Assembly: GCF_900184795.1 (NCBI RefSeq)
Contig: NZ_FXXN01000024.1
Location: forward strand, 8,366-72,365
Source of the DNA: Magnetospirillum sp. 15-1
Lineage (GTDB): Bacteria > Pseudomonadota > Alphaproteobacteria > Rhodospirillales > Magnetospirillaceae
Length of the DNA stretch: 64,000 nucleotides
Direction of reading: 5' to 3'
Within the stretch, counting starts at the first letter, position 1, and each line of letters opens with the position of its first letter. Below, piece by piece: positions 24,948 to 33,361 of the stretch. A model generated the notes under the pieces. It was not told the origin of the DNA, made no database searches, and saw only the letters and a list, made by a program, of their open reading frames with translations. Both the position numbers and the translations under genes were made by a program.

Positions 24948-26258
24948 ATGAAGCCGCCGAAGAAGAAGACCAAGCCCGCAGATCCCACCCGCGCCCTGGC
25001 CGAAGCCCTGCGCCTGGCCGAGGGACAATTGCTGGAAGAGGCCATCGTCGCCCTGGCCAAGGCCGACGGCCATCTCGAATGCGACTATCGCCGGGCGGGA
25101 TTGCTGCTGGCCTGCCAGCGCCCGGCCGAGGCGGAGATTCTGTTCCGCCGGGTACTGGCGGCCATTCCCGGCCATCTCGATACCCTGGTGGGGCTGGCCG
25201 GCGCCCTGGTGGAGCAGGGCCGCGCCGCCGAGGCGCTGACGCTGCTGGAGCCCGCCGCCCAGGTCCAGCCGCAATCGGGCCGCATCCACTATCTGCTGGG
25301 CATCGCGTTGGAGGAGGCCGGACAAAGCGACGCCGCCGCCGCCCATCTGGCCAAGGCTCGCGCCCTGGTCATCGCCCCGGCCGAGCGGCGCCAGCTGGTG
25401 CCCTACGAGCTTTACGTCCAGCTCAGCCGCCGCTGCAACCTGCGCTGCACCATGTGCGGCTGGGAGATCTGGAAGGACAATTCCGGCTTCATGGAGGACG
25501 ATGTCTTCGAGCGGGTGATCGCCGAGGGCAAGGCATGCGGCATCAAGACCATGCACATCCTGGCCGGCCAGGGCGAGCCGTTCCTTCACCCCCGCGTCTT
25601 CGAGATGCTGGAGCGCGCCGTGGCCGAGGGCTTCCAGGTGGGCATCGTCACCAACGGCACCCCCTTCACCCCCGACAAGATCGCCCGGCTGGCCAAGGTG
25701 GGGCTGGCCTACCTGCAATTCTCCTTCGCCGGCTGGGACGCGGAAAGCTACGAGAGTGTCTATGTGGGCGCGAAGTTCGAGCGTGTCCTGGTCAACCTCA
25801 AGGCCATCCACAAGGCGTTGAAGGGGACCTCCACCCGCTTCGCCGTCAAGGCGGTGGCGTTGGGGGAATGGCAGGACAACCTGCGCAAGACCAAGGCCTT
25901 CCTGGCCTCCCAGGGCATCACCGACGTGTGGACGGTACCCGCCAACAATTTCGGCGGCTCGGTCCAGTGCGGCACCCGGAGCGAGCGCCACGGCATCTGG
26001 TCACTGAAGGCCATCGACCATCACCGGCTGATGCCGTGCCGTCTGTTCCTCAAGGCGGTGGGAGTGTTCTGCGACGGTACGGTGACCGCCTGCGGCTGCT
26101 ACGATTCCAATGCCCAACTGAAGATCGGCAACATCATGGAGCAGGGTCTGGGCGATATCCGCCGGGGCGCCGCCTATGGCGGCATCCTCGAGGCCTTCCG
26201 CCAGGGCGACGTCGGCCACGTGCCCATGTGCGGCAAGTGCGACGACCCGTTCGGCTAA
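24948..26258 (+). CDS. TPR-radical SAM/SPASM protein
   Basis: A 436-residue protein joining N-terminal TPR-like helical repeats (about 15-140) to a radical SAM domain. The [4Fe-4S] motif is CNLRCTMC (Cys163, 167, 170), and a C-terminal SPASM-like Cys set follows (Cys364, 375, 382, 384, 428, 431). It should be a cytoplasmic iron-sulfur enzyme; substrate unknown. SPASM members often modify peptides or build cofactors, but no precursor peptide gene is visible nearby. ATG 24948 was preferred to ATG 24909, which would add a Val/Cys-rich tail; neither has a clear ribosome site. It diverges from the hybrid kinase. Confidence 0.85.
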   Translation: MKPPKKKTKPADPTRALAEALRLAEGQLLEEAIVALAKADGHLECDYRRAGLLLACQRPAEAEILFRRVLAAIPGHLDTLVGLAGALVEQGRAAEALTLLEPAAQVQPQSGRIHYLLGIALEEAGQSDAAAAHLAKARALVIAPAERRQLVPYELYVQLSRRCNLRCTMCGWEIWKDNSGFMEDDVFERVIAEGKACGIKTMHILAGQGEPFLHPRVFEMLERAVAEGFQVGIVTNGTPFTPDKIARLAKVGLAYLQFSFAGWDAESYESVYVGAKFERVLVNLKAIHKALKGTSTRFAVKAVALGEWQDNLRKTKAFLASQGITDVWTVPANNFGGSVQCGTRSERHGIWSLKAIDHHRLMPCRLFLKAVGVFCDGTVTACGCYDSNAQLKIGNIMEQGLGDIRRGAAYGGILEAFRQGDVGHVPMCGKCDDPFG

Positions 26259-26262
26259 AGCC

Positions 26263-28392
26263 TCAGACCACGCCGCCCGGCGTCATGGGCAGGGTGAAGA
26301 GGAAGGCGCTGCCGCTGGTCCCGTCGGATTCCACCCAGATGCGCCCGCCGGCCGCCTCGACGATCTTGCGGGCGATGGCGAGGCCGATACCGGTACCGCC
26401 GTAAGCGGTCCCCGAGTGAAGGCGTTCCAGCGCCACGAAGACCCGGTCGTGATAACCGGAATCGATGCCGATGCCGTTGTCCTCGACCCGGAACAGCCAG
26501 CCATCGGTATGAGGCTCGGCCCCCACCCACAGCCGGAGCGGCCGCTGGGGGCTGCGGAAGCGCACCGCATTCTCGATCAGGATTTCGAACAGGTCATCCA
26601 GGCGCTTCTGGGGAATGCCGGCCCGAGGCAGCAATCCCCTCACCACCTCCACCGGCCCCGTCACCTCGGGGTTGACGAAACGGTTGACGGCGGCGGACAG
26701 CGCCGATTCCGACGAGGCGATGCCACCGGTCACCGGCTGGCGCTCGACGGCCAGATAGGCCTGGACGTCGCGCAGCATCTCCACCAGCCGCTTGGCGGCA
26801 TGGATGATCAGCTGGGCCGGCTGCTGGGCGCCGGATTCGGGATGGTCCTCCATGCGCTGGAGCAGCACCTGGGCCTGCAGCCGCATCTGGCGGGCCGGCT
26901 CCTGCAGATGATGGGCCAGCACGAAGGAGAACCGCTCCAGGTCCTCGCTGTAATGGGCCACGTCGTCATAGGCCTTGGCCAAGGCGGCGCGGGCCTCCTC
27001 CTGCTGGGTGATGTCGCTTTGCACCCCGACCCAGTGGGTCACGGTACCGTGGGGGCCACGCACCGGCGACAGCGACAGGTGATTCCAGAACAGGGTCCCG
27101 TCGGCCCGCTGATTGCGCAGTTCGACGGAAACCGGCTTTCCCTCGGCCAGGGCGGCGCGGATATGGTCCAGTCCCTCCTGCGCCGGGTCGAATTCATGCA
27201 GGAAGCGGGCATTGCGCCCCAATGCGCTCTGGGCGGAATAGCCGGTGATGCGTTCGAAGGCGGGATTGACGTAGATAAGAGGCAGGTCCTGCCGCCCCGC
27301 CTCGGCGATGGTCACGCCGTTGGATACGTTGGACAGCACCATGTCGGACAACCGCAGCCGGGCCTCGTCGCGCCCGCGATTGCGCAGCATGGCGGCCATG
27401 GCGGCGGTCAGCCCCAGCACGATCAGCGTCACCACCGCCACCGGCCAGGCGATCAGCTCGACACTGTGCCGCCAGCTTTCCAGCGCCGTATCCAGGGAGA
27501 TGCCGACACTGACCACCAGCGGCCAGGACAGGGTGGTGCGATAACTGGTGATCCACGTCACGCCGTCGCCGCCCGGCCCCAGGAAGGTCCCCATCTCGGA
27601 TTCCTTCAGGTAGCGGGAGAACAGCGGATCGTCCCACCCCCGGCCCTGATGGGGGTCGTTGAGGCCGCCGGCTCCCGCCAGCATCAGCCCGTCGAAGCGC
27701 CAGAGATGAACATGGGCTCCGGATTCGACCTCGATCCCCTGAAAGCTGGAGACGAAGTACTCGGGATTGACCGCGCCGATCACCAGCCCGACAACCTCGC
27801 CGTCGGCGGCCCGGATAGCCCGACTGACCGGAATGGTCTTGTGGCCCGGTCCCCGCCCGCTGCCACCGATGAAACGTCCGTCCACCGGGACGCCGATAAC
27901 CAGCGGACGCGGCAGGCGCGCATGCTCGGCCAGCAGGGCGGCGAGGTCGATGGAACGCCCTTCGGCCTGATTGGCAGAATCGAACAGCACCGCCCCGTCC
28001 GCCCGGACCACCAGGATCTGCCGCAGATAGGGAATGAAGGTCAGGCGCTGGGCCACCGCCGCCCGCAGATCGGGACGCGGCGCGGCCATCCCCTGTTCCG
28101 CCGCCAGATCGGCGACCGAGGCCAGGGTGACATCCATGGAGCTGATGGAACGCTCCACGGATTCGGTCAGGCTGCGCGCCAGATTGCGGGTCACCGCCTC
28201 GGCACCGCTGATCGCCTCCTGCCGCCCCGCCCACAGGCCGACCGTGGTGGCGATGGCCACCAGCAGGGCCATCGCCACCCCGAACACCACCACCGCACCG
28301 ATCAGCCGCCGGGAAAACAGCGGCTGAACCTTGACGCTGCCCAGCACTACCGGGGCATTGGCCGGAATGGACTCTGTCGGGTTAACTTGCAT
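26263..28392 (-). CDS. Sensor histidine kinase with Cache-like sensor and Cys-less LOV-like PAS
   Basis: Membrane kinase of 709 residues: helix about 30-55, periplasmic double-Cache-like domain about 60-305, helix about 312-335, PAS domain about 350-465, HisKA-like and HATPase (DNGIGI, GTGIGLAI). The PAS strongly resembles LOV domains (NPAFERITGY, GRNARFL, NQRADGTLFWNHLSLSPV, GVQSDIT), but the photoactive Cys of GRNCRFL is Ala395. The phospho-acceptor region reads AHHLQEP (His494), with His in place of the Asp usual after it. Four bp from the radical SAM stop, convergent; divergent from the binding-protein gene. Confidence 0.9.
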   Translation of the reverse strand: MQVNPTESIPANAPVVLGSVKVQPLFSRRLIGAVVVFGVAMALLVAIATTVGLWAGRQEAISGAEAVTRNLARSLTESVERSISSMDVTLASVADLAAEQGMAAPRPDLRAAVAQRLTFIPYLRQILVVRADGAVLFDSANQAEGRSIDLAALLAEHARLPRPLVIGVPVDGRFIGGSGRGPGHKTIPVSRAIRAADGEVVGLVIGAVNPEYFVSSFQGIEVESGAHVHLWRFDGLMLAGAGGLNDPHQGRGWDDPLFSRYLKESEMGTFLGPGGDGVTWITSYRTTLSWPLVVSVGISLDTALESWRHSVELIAWPVAVVTLIVLGLTAAMAAMLRNRGRDEARLRLSDMVLSNVSNGVTIAEAGRQDLPLIYVNPAFERITGYSAQSALGRNARFLHEFDPAQEGLDHIRAALAEGKPVSVELRNQRADGTLFWNHLSLSPVRGPHGTVTHWVGVQSDITQQEEARAALAKAYDDVAHYSEDLERFSFVLAHHLQEPARQMRLQAQVLLQRMEDHPESGAQQPAQLIIHAAKRLVEMLRDVQAYLAVERQPVTGGIASSESALSAAVNRFVNPEVTGPVEVVRGLLPRAGIPQKRLDDLFEILIENAVRFRSPQRPLRLWVGAEPHTDGWLFRVEDNGIGIDSGYHDRVFVALERLHSGTAYGGTGIGLAIARKIVEAAGGRIWVESDGTSGSAFLFTLPMTPGGVV

Positions 28393-28437
28393 AGTCTAGG
28401 TGGAATAGCATAATACGTCCGTATCTGGAGGACAAAA

Positions 28438-29238
28438 ATGCATAGATTTGCCCGCTTTTTCACCGCCGTTTCCCTGCTCCTCCTGGGAAATCAGGCCGTA
28501 GCCGCCCCGGTCGGCGGAAAGCTGGCGAAAGTCCGTCAGAATGGCGAGGTCAGGGTATGCATCTGGCCCGATTACTACTCCATTTCGTACCGCAACACCC
28601 GTACCGGCAAGCTCGAGGGCATCGATATCGACATGGCCCATGAATTGGCCAAGGACCTCGGGGTAGAGGTGCACTTCGTGGATTCCTCGTTCAAGACGAT
28701 GATTGACGACCTATTGTCGGACAAGTGCGACGTTTCCATGCATGCCGTGGCCATCACACCGCCGCGCCAGGAAAAGCTGGCCTTTACCCGTCCCCACCTG
28801 CGCAGCGGCATCTTCGCCATCACCACCAAGACCCATCCGGTGGTCAAGGAGTGGAAGGATATCGACCATGACGGCGTGGTGGTGGCCGCCGCCGCCGGCA
28901 CCTTCATGGTCGACGTGATGAAGGCGGAACTGAAGCAGGCCCGCCTGCTGGAGGTTGCCACCCCCGAGGCCCGCGAGCAGGAAGTGATGAGCGGCCGCGC
29001 CGACCTGTTCGTTACCGATTACCCCTTCAGCCGCAAGATGCTGGCCCGCCACGACTGGGCCAAGCTGCTGACCCCGCCCGCCCCACTGGCCCCCAGCCCC
29101 TATGCCTACGCCATGGCGCCAGGCGACGGGGAGTGGCTGGAAACGGTGGATTCCTTCGTGGCGCGGGCCAAGACCGACGGCCGTCTGCTGGCCGCCGCCA
29201 AGGCCAACGGCCTGGAAGCCATCGTCGACCTCAAATAG
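28438..29238 (+). CDS. Periplasmic solute-binding protein, family 3
   Basis: Extracellular solute-binding protein of the amino-acid type, 266 residues. Signal peptide to about residue 22 (LLLLGNQAVAA), then a bilobed domain with EGIDIDMAHELAKDLGVEVHFVD and GRADLFVTDY. ATG 28438 has GGAGGAC upstream. No ABC permease or ATPase follows, so it may feed a distant transporter or act as a sensory partner. It starts 45 bp from the divergent kinase gene, so the two may be co-regulated and this protein could present ligand to that kinase (inference). Confidence 0.88.
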   Translation: MHRFARFFTAVSLLLLGNQAVAAPVGGKLAKVRQNGEVRVCIWPDYYSISYRNTRTGKLEGIDIDMAHELAKDLGVEVHFVDSSFKTMIDDLLSDKCDVSMHAVAITPPRQEKLAFTRPHLRSGIFAITTKTHPVVKEWKDIDHDGVVVAAAAGTFMVDVMKAELKQARLLEVATPEAREQEVMSGRADLFVTDYPFSRKMLARHDWAKLLTPPAPLAPSPYAYAMAPGDGEWLETVDSFVARAKTDGRLLAAAKANGLEAIVDLK

Positions 29239-29240
29239 GC

Positions 29241-30143
29241 TTAAATGGCGATTCCGGCTTTTCCCAGACGCCCGACCAGTTCGATCTCCGCCTCGGGGGG
29301 CAGAGGCACCAAGGGCGGGCGGACGCGGCGCCAGCCGTAATCACCGGTGCGCCGCGCGGTCAGGGCCTTCAGGGCGGCGATCAGCGGCATGCCCTCCATG
29401 ATGGCGCGGAAGCCTTCCAAATCCTTCTGCAACGCCTCGGCCTCCGGTTCTTGCCAGCGCCGCCACAACTCCAGCATGGCCGGGCCGTGAATGTTGGCGT
29501 TGGCGCTGATGCACCCCGCCCCCCCGGCCCGCATCACCGGCAGAATCAGCCGCTCGGTGCCGGAGAACACCCTGAAGCCGGGGAAGCTCCGGCACATGCT
29601 TTCCATATTGGCGAAATCGCCGGAGGAATCCTTGATCCCCGCCACGGTGGCGGGATAGGCGGCCAGCAACCGCTCGATCAGCCCATGGGTGATGGGCACC
29701 TGACTCTGCTGGGGGAAATGGTAGAGGAAGACCTTGAGGCGCGAATCCCCCACCCGCTCGATAACCTCGGCAAAGGCGGCGAACAGCCCGTCCTCGCTGG
29801 GATTCTTGTAATAGAACGGCGGCAGCATCAGCACGCCCCCGCAACCCAGGTTGACGGCGTGCCGGGTCAATGCCACCGAATCCGGCAAGGCACAACAGCC
29901 GGTGCCCGGCATGGTGCGGCCCATGTCCAGGCCGATCTCGGCCAGGGCATCGAGCAGTTCCACCTTCTCGTCCACCGCCAGGGAATTGCCTTCGCTGGTG
30001 GTGCCGAACGGCGCCAGCCCCAGGCCTTGACCCATCAGGTGACGGGCGAGGGCCACGAACAACGGCACATGCGGCGTCAGGGCGTTGGTGAAGGGCGTGA
30101 GAACGGGGGCGAGGACGCCGTCGAGCGTGCCGGGATTGCTCAT
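29241..30143 (-). CDS. Dihydrodipicolinate synthase/N-acetylneuraminate lyase family protein
   Basis: Class I pyruvate-dependent aldolase family, 300 residues, TIM barrel. GTTSEGNSL (47-55) for the pyruvate carboxylate, Tyr141 (FLYHFPQQ) and Schiff-base Lys171 (AGIKDSSGD) are intact. Sequence around the active site differs from housekeeping DapA (which usually has GTTGE), pointing to a sugar-acid or keto-acid aldolase/dehydratase. The divergent glycerate kinase suggests a role in sugar-acid or hydroxy-acid breakdown. Ribosome site weak. Confidence 0.85.
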   Translation of the reverse strand: MSNPGTLDGVLAPVLTPFTNALTPHVPLFVALARHLMGQGLGLAPFGTTSEGNSLAVDEKVELLDALAEIGLDMGRTMPGTGCCALPDSVALTRHAVNLGCGGVLMLPPFYYKNPSEDGLFAAFAEVIERVGDSRLKVFLYHFPQQSQVPITHGLIERLLAAYPATVAGIKDSSGDFANMESMCRSFPGFRVFSGTERLILPVMRAGGAGCISANANIHGPAMLELWRRWQEPEAEALQKDLEGFRAIMEGMPLIAALKALTARRTGDYGWRRVRPPLVPLPPEAEIELVGRLGKAGIAI

Positions 30144-30180
30144 GGTTCATTTCCGCTGTCTACTGTCAGGCCACATTGAT

Positions 30181-30324
30181 ACCACATCCCGGTCGGGATG
30201 TGGTTAGGCCCGAGGGGCCGCGCGGCTTATGCCGCGGGAGGCAAGGGTCACGGAGGTGGTCCGCCCGCCGCTTGAGGGCGCCGGTGATCGTTCGCGATCG
30301 CCGGAAAAGAAAGGAGCGAGTCCA
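30181..30324 (+). promoter_or_regulatory. Hairpin-rich leader of the glycerate kinase gene
   Basis: Four strong hairpins lie in the 181-bp divergent gap before GTG 30325. They are ACCACATCCC/GGGATGTGGT (30181-30204, loop GGTC), GGCCC/GGGCC (30207-30219), CGCGGC/GCCGCG (30221-30236, loop TTAT), and a 10-bp stem with one G-T pair and TTCG loop (30281-30304) just before the ribosome site. The first could also be a protein operator. I do not recognise a known riboswitch class. Confidence 0.45.
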
Positions 30325-31563
30325 GTGACGACCATCCTGCGACGCATGTTCGAAGCGGCGGTGGATGCGGCCCGGCCATCGGTCTGCCTGCCGCCCGCCC
30401 TGCCCGCTCCGCCGCCCGGCCGCACCCTGGTGATCGGTGCCGGCAAGGCCGCCGCCGCCATGGCCCGCGCCGTCGAGGACCATTGGTCCGGACCGCTGTC
30501 CGGGCTGGTGGTCACCCGCTACGGCCATACCGTGCCGACCCGGCACATCGAGGTGGTCGAGGCTGCCCACCCGGTGCCCGACGCGGCCGGCGAGACGGCT
30601 GCGGGCCGCATGATCGACCTGCTGGCCGGCTTGAGCTCCGACGATCTGGTGCTGTGCCTGATCTCGGGCGGCGGCTCGGCTCTGCTGGCCCGCCCCGCCG
30701 CCGGCATCACCCTGGCCGAGAAGCAGGCCCTGACCGGAGCCCTGCTGCGCTCGGGCGCCGCCATCGGTGAGATCAATTGCGTCCGCAAGCACCTCTCGGC
30801 GGTGAAGGGCGGACGCCTTGCCGCCCTGGCCGCCCCCGCCCGGCTGGTGACCCTGGCCATCTCCGACGTTCCCGGCGACGATCCCTCGGTCATCGCCTCC
30901 GGCCCCACGGTGGCCGATCCGACCACCCTGGCCGAGGCCCGCGCCGTGCTGGCCAAGTACGGCATCGAGCCCACGCCCGCCATCATGGCCCACCTGAACG
31001 ATCCGGCCGCCGAGACGCCCAAGGCACTGCCCCAGGGCGAATACCGCCTGATCGCCACGCCCCAGCACTCGCTGGAGGCCGCCGCCCTGGTGGCGGCGCG
31101 GGCCGGCTACATGCCGCTGCTGCTGGGCGACGCCCTGGAGGGCGAGGCCCGCGAGATGGCCAAGGTGATGGCCGGCATGGTCAGGTCCATCCGCGCCCAC
31201 CAGCAACCGGTTCCCGCCCCGGCGGTGATCCTGTCGGGCGGCGAGGCCACCGTCACCATAAGGGGCCGGGGCAAGGGCGGCCCCAATGCCGAATTCGCCC
31301 TGGCTCTGGCCCTGGCGCTGAAGGATTGCGGCGGGGTGGAAGCCATCGCCTGCGACACCGACGGCATCGACGGCTCCGAGGACAATGCCGGCGCCGTCAT
31401 CGCCCCTGACACGCTGGAGCGGGCGCGAGCCCTAGGACTTCATCCTGAATCTTATCTTTCGGAAAATGATTCATACGCATTTTTCAATGCGTTGGGCGAC
31501 CTTGTTAAGAGCGGACCAACGCTGACCAACGTCAACGACTTCCGGGCGATCCTGGTCCGATGA
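30325..31563 (+). CDS. Glycerate 2-kinase (TtuD/MOFRL family)
   Basis: Glycerate kinase of the MOFRL/TtuD family (older name hydroxypyruvate reductase), 412 residues, making 2-phosphoglycerate from glycerate. N-terminal Rossmann-like domain with VIGAGKAAAAM and the ISGGGSALL motif; C-terminal MOFRL domain with LSGGEATVTIRGRGKGGPN and CDTDGIDGSEDNAGA. The start is GTG 30325, which has AAGGAG eight bases upstream; extending upstream would run through the leader hairpins. The AEC transporter gene overlaps its stop (ATGA), so the two probably import and phosphorylate a related organic acid (inference). Confidence 0.92.
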   Translation: MTTILRRMFEAAVDAARPSVCLPPALPAPPPGRTLVIGAGKAAAAMARAVEDHWSGPLSGLVVTRYGHTVPTRHIEVVEAAHPVPDAAGETAAGRMIDLLAGLSSDDLVLCLISGGGSALLARPAAGITLAEKQALTGALLRSGAAIGEINCVRKHLSAVKGGRLAALAAPARLVTLAISDVPGDDPSVIASGPTVADPTTLAEARAVLAKYGIEPTPAIMAHLNDPAAETPKALPQGEYRLIATPQHSLEAAALVAARAGYMPLLLGDALEGEAREMAKVMAGMVRSIRAHQQPVPAPAVILSGGEATVTIRGRGKGGPNAEFALALALALKDCGGVEAIACDTDGIDGSEDNAGAVIAPDTLERARALGLHPESYLSENDSYAFFNALGDLVKSGPTLTNVNDFRAILVR

Positions 31564-32483
31564 CCCTGCCCTTCGATACCTCCCTGGCGATGAAGCTGGT
31601 GCCGCTCTACCTGCTGGTCGGCATCGGCTTCCTGCTGGGCCGCTTCGGCGAGGTGCGTGGCCAGGACTTGGGCCGCCTCGCCCTGTTCGTGCTGTCACCC
31701 GCCGTGGTGTTCAAGGGTTTCGTCACCGCCGATCTGAAGGGCGCACTGCTGCTGCTGCCCTTCGCGGTGTTCGGCCTGTGCTCGGGCGTTGCGCTGGTCA
31801 CCGCTCCGGCGGCGGGACGCTTCTGGCGCGACGGGCGCGAGCGCATCGCCGCCTTCACCGGCGGCACCGGCAATACCGGCTTCTTCGGCATTCCCGCCTG
31901 CCTCGCCCTGGTCGGCCCCGAAGCCCTGCCCTATGTGGTGATGGTGTCGTTCGGCGCCACCGCCTACGAGAATTCGGTGGGCTTCTACACCGTGGCGCGC
32001 GCCGAGGCCTCGGTGGGCGGGGCGATCCTGCGTGTACTGAAATATCCCGGCCTGCACGCCTGCTGGCTGGGCGCCGTCCTGAACCTGAGCGGCACCAAGG
32101 TGCCCGTCCCGGTGATGCAGGCCGTCGACCTGCTGTCGGGCGGCTTCGTACCGGTGGGCATGATGATCGTCGGACTGGGGCTGGCCCAGGTGAGGAGCCT
32201 GCGTATCGATCTGGGCTTCACCGCCTTTACCTTCCTGGTCAAGTTCGGCCTGTGGCCCGCCCTGGCCCTGGGCTTCATCACCCTGGACCGCGCCTGGCTG
32301 CACGTCTTCGGGCGGATCGGGCATCAGGTGCTGCTGATCGAGTCCCTGGTGCCCCTGGCCGCCGTCACCGTGGTGCACGCCAGCTTGCGCAACATTCACC
32401 CCGACCGCGCCGCCATCGCCGTAGCGGCCAGCACCCTGTTCGCCCTGGTCTGGCTGCCGGTGGTGTTCAGCCGGGTGTTTTAA
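31560..32483 (+). CDS. AEC family transporter
   Basis: Auxin-efflux-carrier family membrane transporter, 307 residues with about ten transmembrane helices in two halves. The family's GTGNTGFFGIP segment and a second-half PLAAVTVVHA segment are seen. Bacterial members carry malonate, malate or other carboxylates. It overlaps the glycerate kinase gene by four bases, suggesting glycerate or a precursor as substrate. Its stop overlaps the convergent MBL gene. Confidence 0.88.
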   Translation: MTLPFDTSLAMKLVPLYLLVGIGFLLGRFGEVRGQDLGRLALFVLSPAVVFKGFVTADLKGALLLLPFAVFGLCSGVALVTAPAAGRFWRDGRERIAAFTGGTGNTGFFGIPACLALVGPEALPYVVMVSFGATAYENSVGFYTVARAEASVGGAILRVLKYPGLHACWLGAVLNLSGTKVPVPVMQAVDLLSGGFVPVGMMIVGLGLAQVRSLRIDLGFTAFTFLVKFGLWPALALGFITLDRAWLHVFGRIGHQVLLIESLVPLAAVTVVHASLRNIHPDRAAIAVAASTLFALVWLPVVFSRVF

Positions 32484-33268
32484 AGCTCGATCACCATCCG
32501 CCGGCCATGGACCGGCAGGCGGTAGACGCCCCGCACCTCCTTGACCTTCAACGAGGCTTCGAACATGTGGGGTGAACAGGAATTGTCGGCGAACATGTCC
32601 CAGTGGCAGGGAATGGCCTGGGCCGGCGCCACGCGGCGCACCAGTTCGGCCGCCTCCCAGTGGGACAGATTGGCGTAACCGCCGTTGATGGGCAGGCAGA
32701 TGGCATCCGGCTTATGCTTGGCACCGGACTCGGCCAGCAGGTCGCACCAGGCCGTATCGCCGGTGATCCATAGGGACGGACCGCTGTCAACCTGGATGAC
32801 AAAGCCCATATGAGTCAGATCGCCGGCATCGGTGGGCAGGGCGAAAGTACCGGTAACCCTCAGATCTCCCATGAAAATCTCGTGATTGGGCCAGGTGAGC
32901 ATCCGCTCGCCCTCGGCCACCCCGGCTTGCGCGAACACCGCCTGGGTATCCCCCGGCCCGGCGAAGGCCTTGATCCGGCCGCTGCGAGCGCACGGACACA
33001 GGGTCTCGGGATCGGCATGATCCCGGTGCGAGTGGGTGCAGAGCAGCAGGTCGGCCTGCAGGTCCTCGGGCATGACCGGGACCGGCACCCGACGGTCGAG
33101 ATCGAGGCCGCGCCGCGACGGATGGCAGGAATTGGAGAGGTAGGGATCGACGGCCAGCACCTTTCCGGCCGGCGACTTGACCATCCAGCCGTTCTGCCCC
33201 AGGAACCACAGGGCGAGGGTGCCCTTGTCCACCCGGGTCTCCGCGATTTCCACCATCAAACCGGTCAT
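32480..33268 (-). CDS. MBL-fold metallo-hydrolase, UlaG-like
   Basis: Metallo-beta-lactamase fold hydrolase, 262 residues. Metal ligands are visible in HSHRDHAD (His79, His81, Asp83, His84), the GDTAW motif and the C-terminal CHWDMF. The pattern resembles UlaG (L-ascorbate-6-phosphate lactonase) and related hydrolases of unknown substrate. No ula genes are near. ATG 33268 used; ATG 33256 also possible. Divergent from hupR-like gene with a 93-bp gap. Confidence 0.86.
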   Translation of the reverse strand: MTGLMVEIAETRVDKGTLALWFLGQNGWMVKSPAGKVLAVDPYLSNSCHPSRRGLDLDRRVPVPVMPEDLQADLLLCTHSHRDHADPETLCPCARSGRIKAFAGPGDTQAVFAQAGVAEGERMLTWPNHEIFMGDLRVTGTFALPTDAGDLTHMGFVIQVDSGPSLWITGDTAWCDLLAESGAKHKPDAICLPINGGYANLSHWEAAELVRRVAPAQAIPCHWDMFADNSCSPHMFEASLKVKEVRGVYRLPVHGRRMVIEL

Positions 33269-33361
33269 GATTCATCCACGCTGGTAATTGGTTGACCACT
33301 CGGGGCCGTGGGGCCGAGAATAACGCCCTCCACCGCCAAAGACCACAGGAGCCCGCCCGGA

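Noticed and set aside
28393-28437. Known riboswitch upstream of the solute-binding protein
   Set aside because: The gap is only 45 bp and shows only a ribosome site and promoter-like AT-rich bases.
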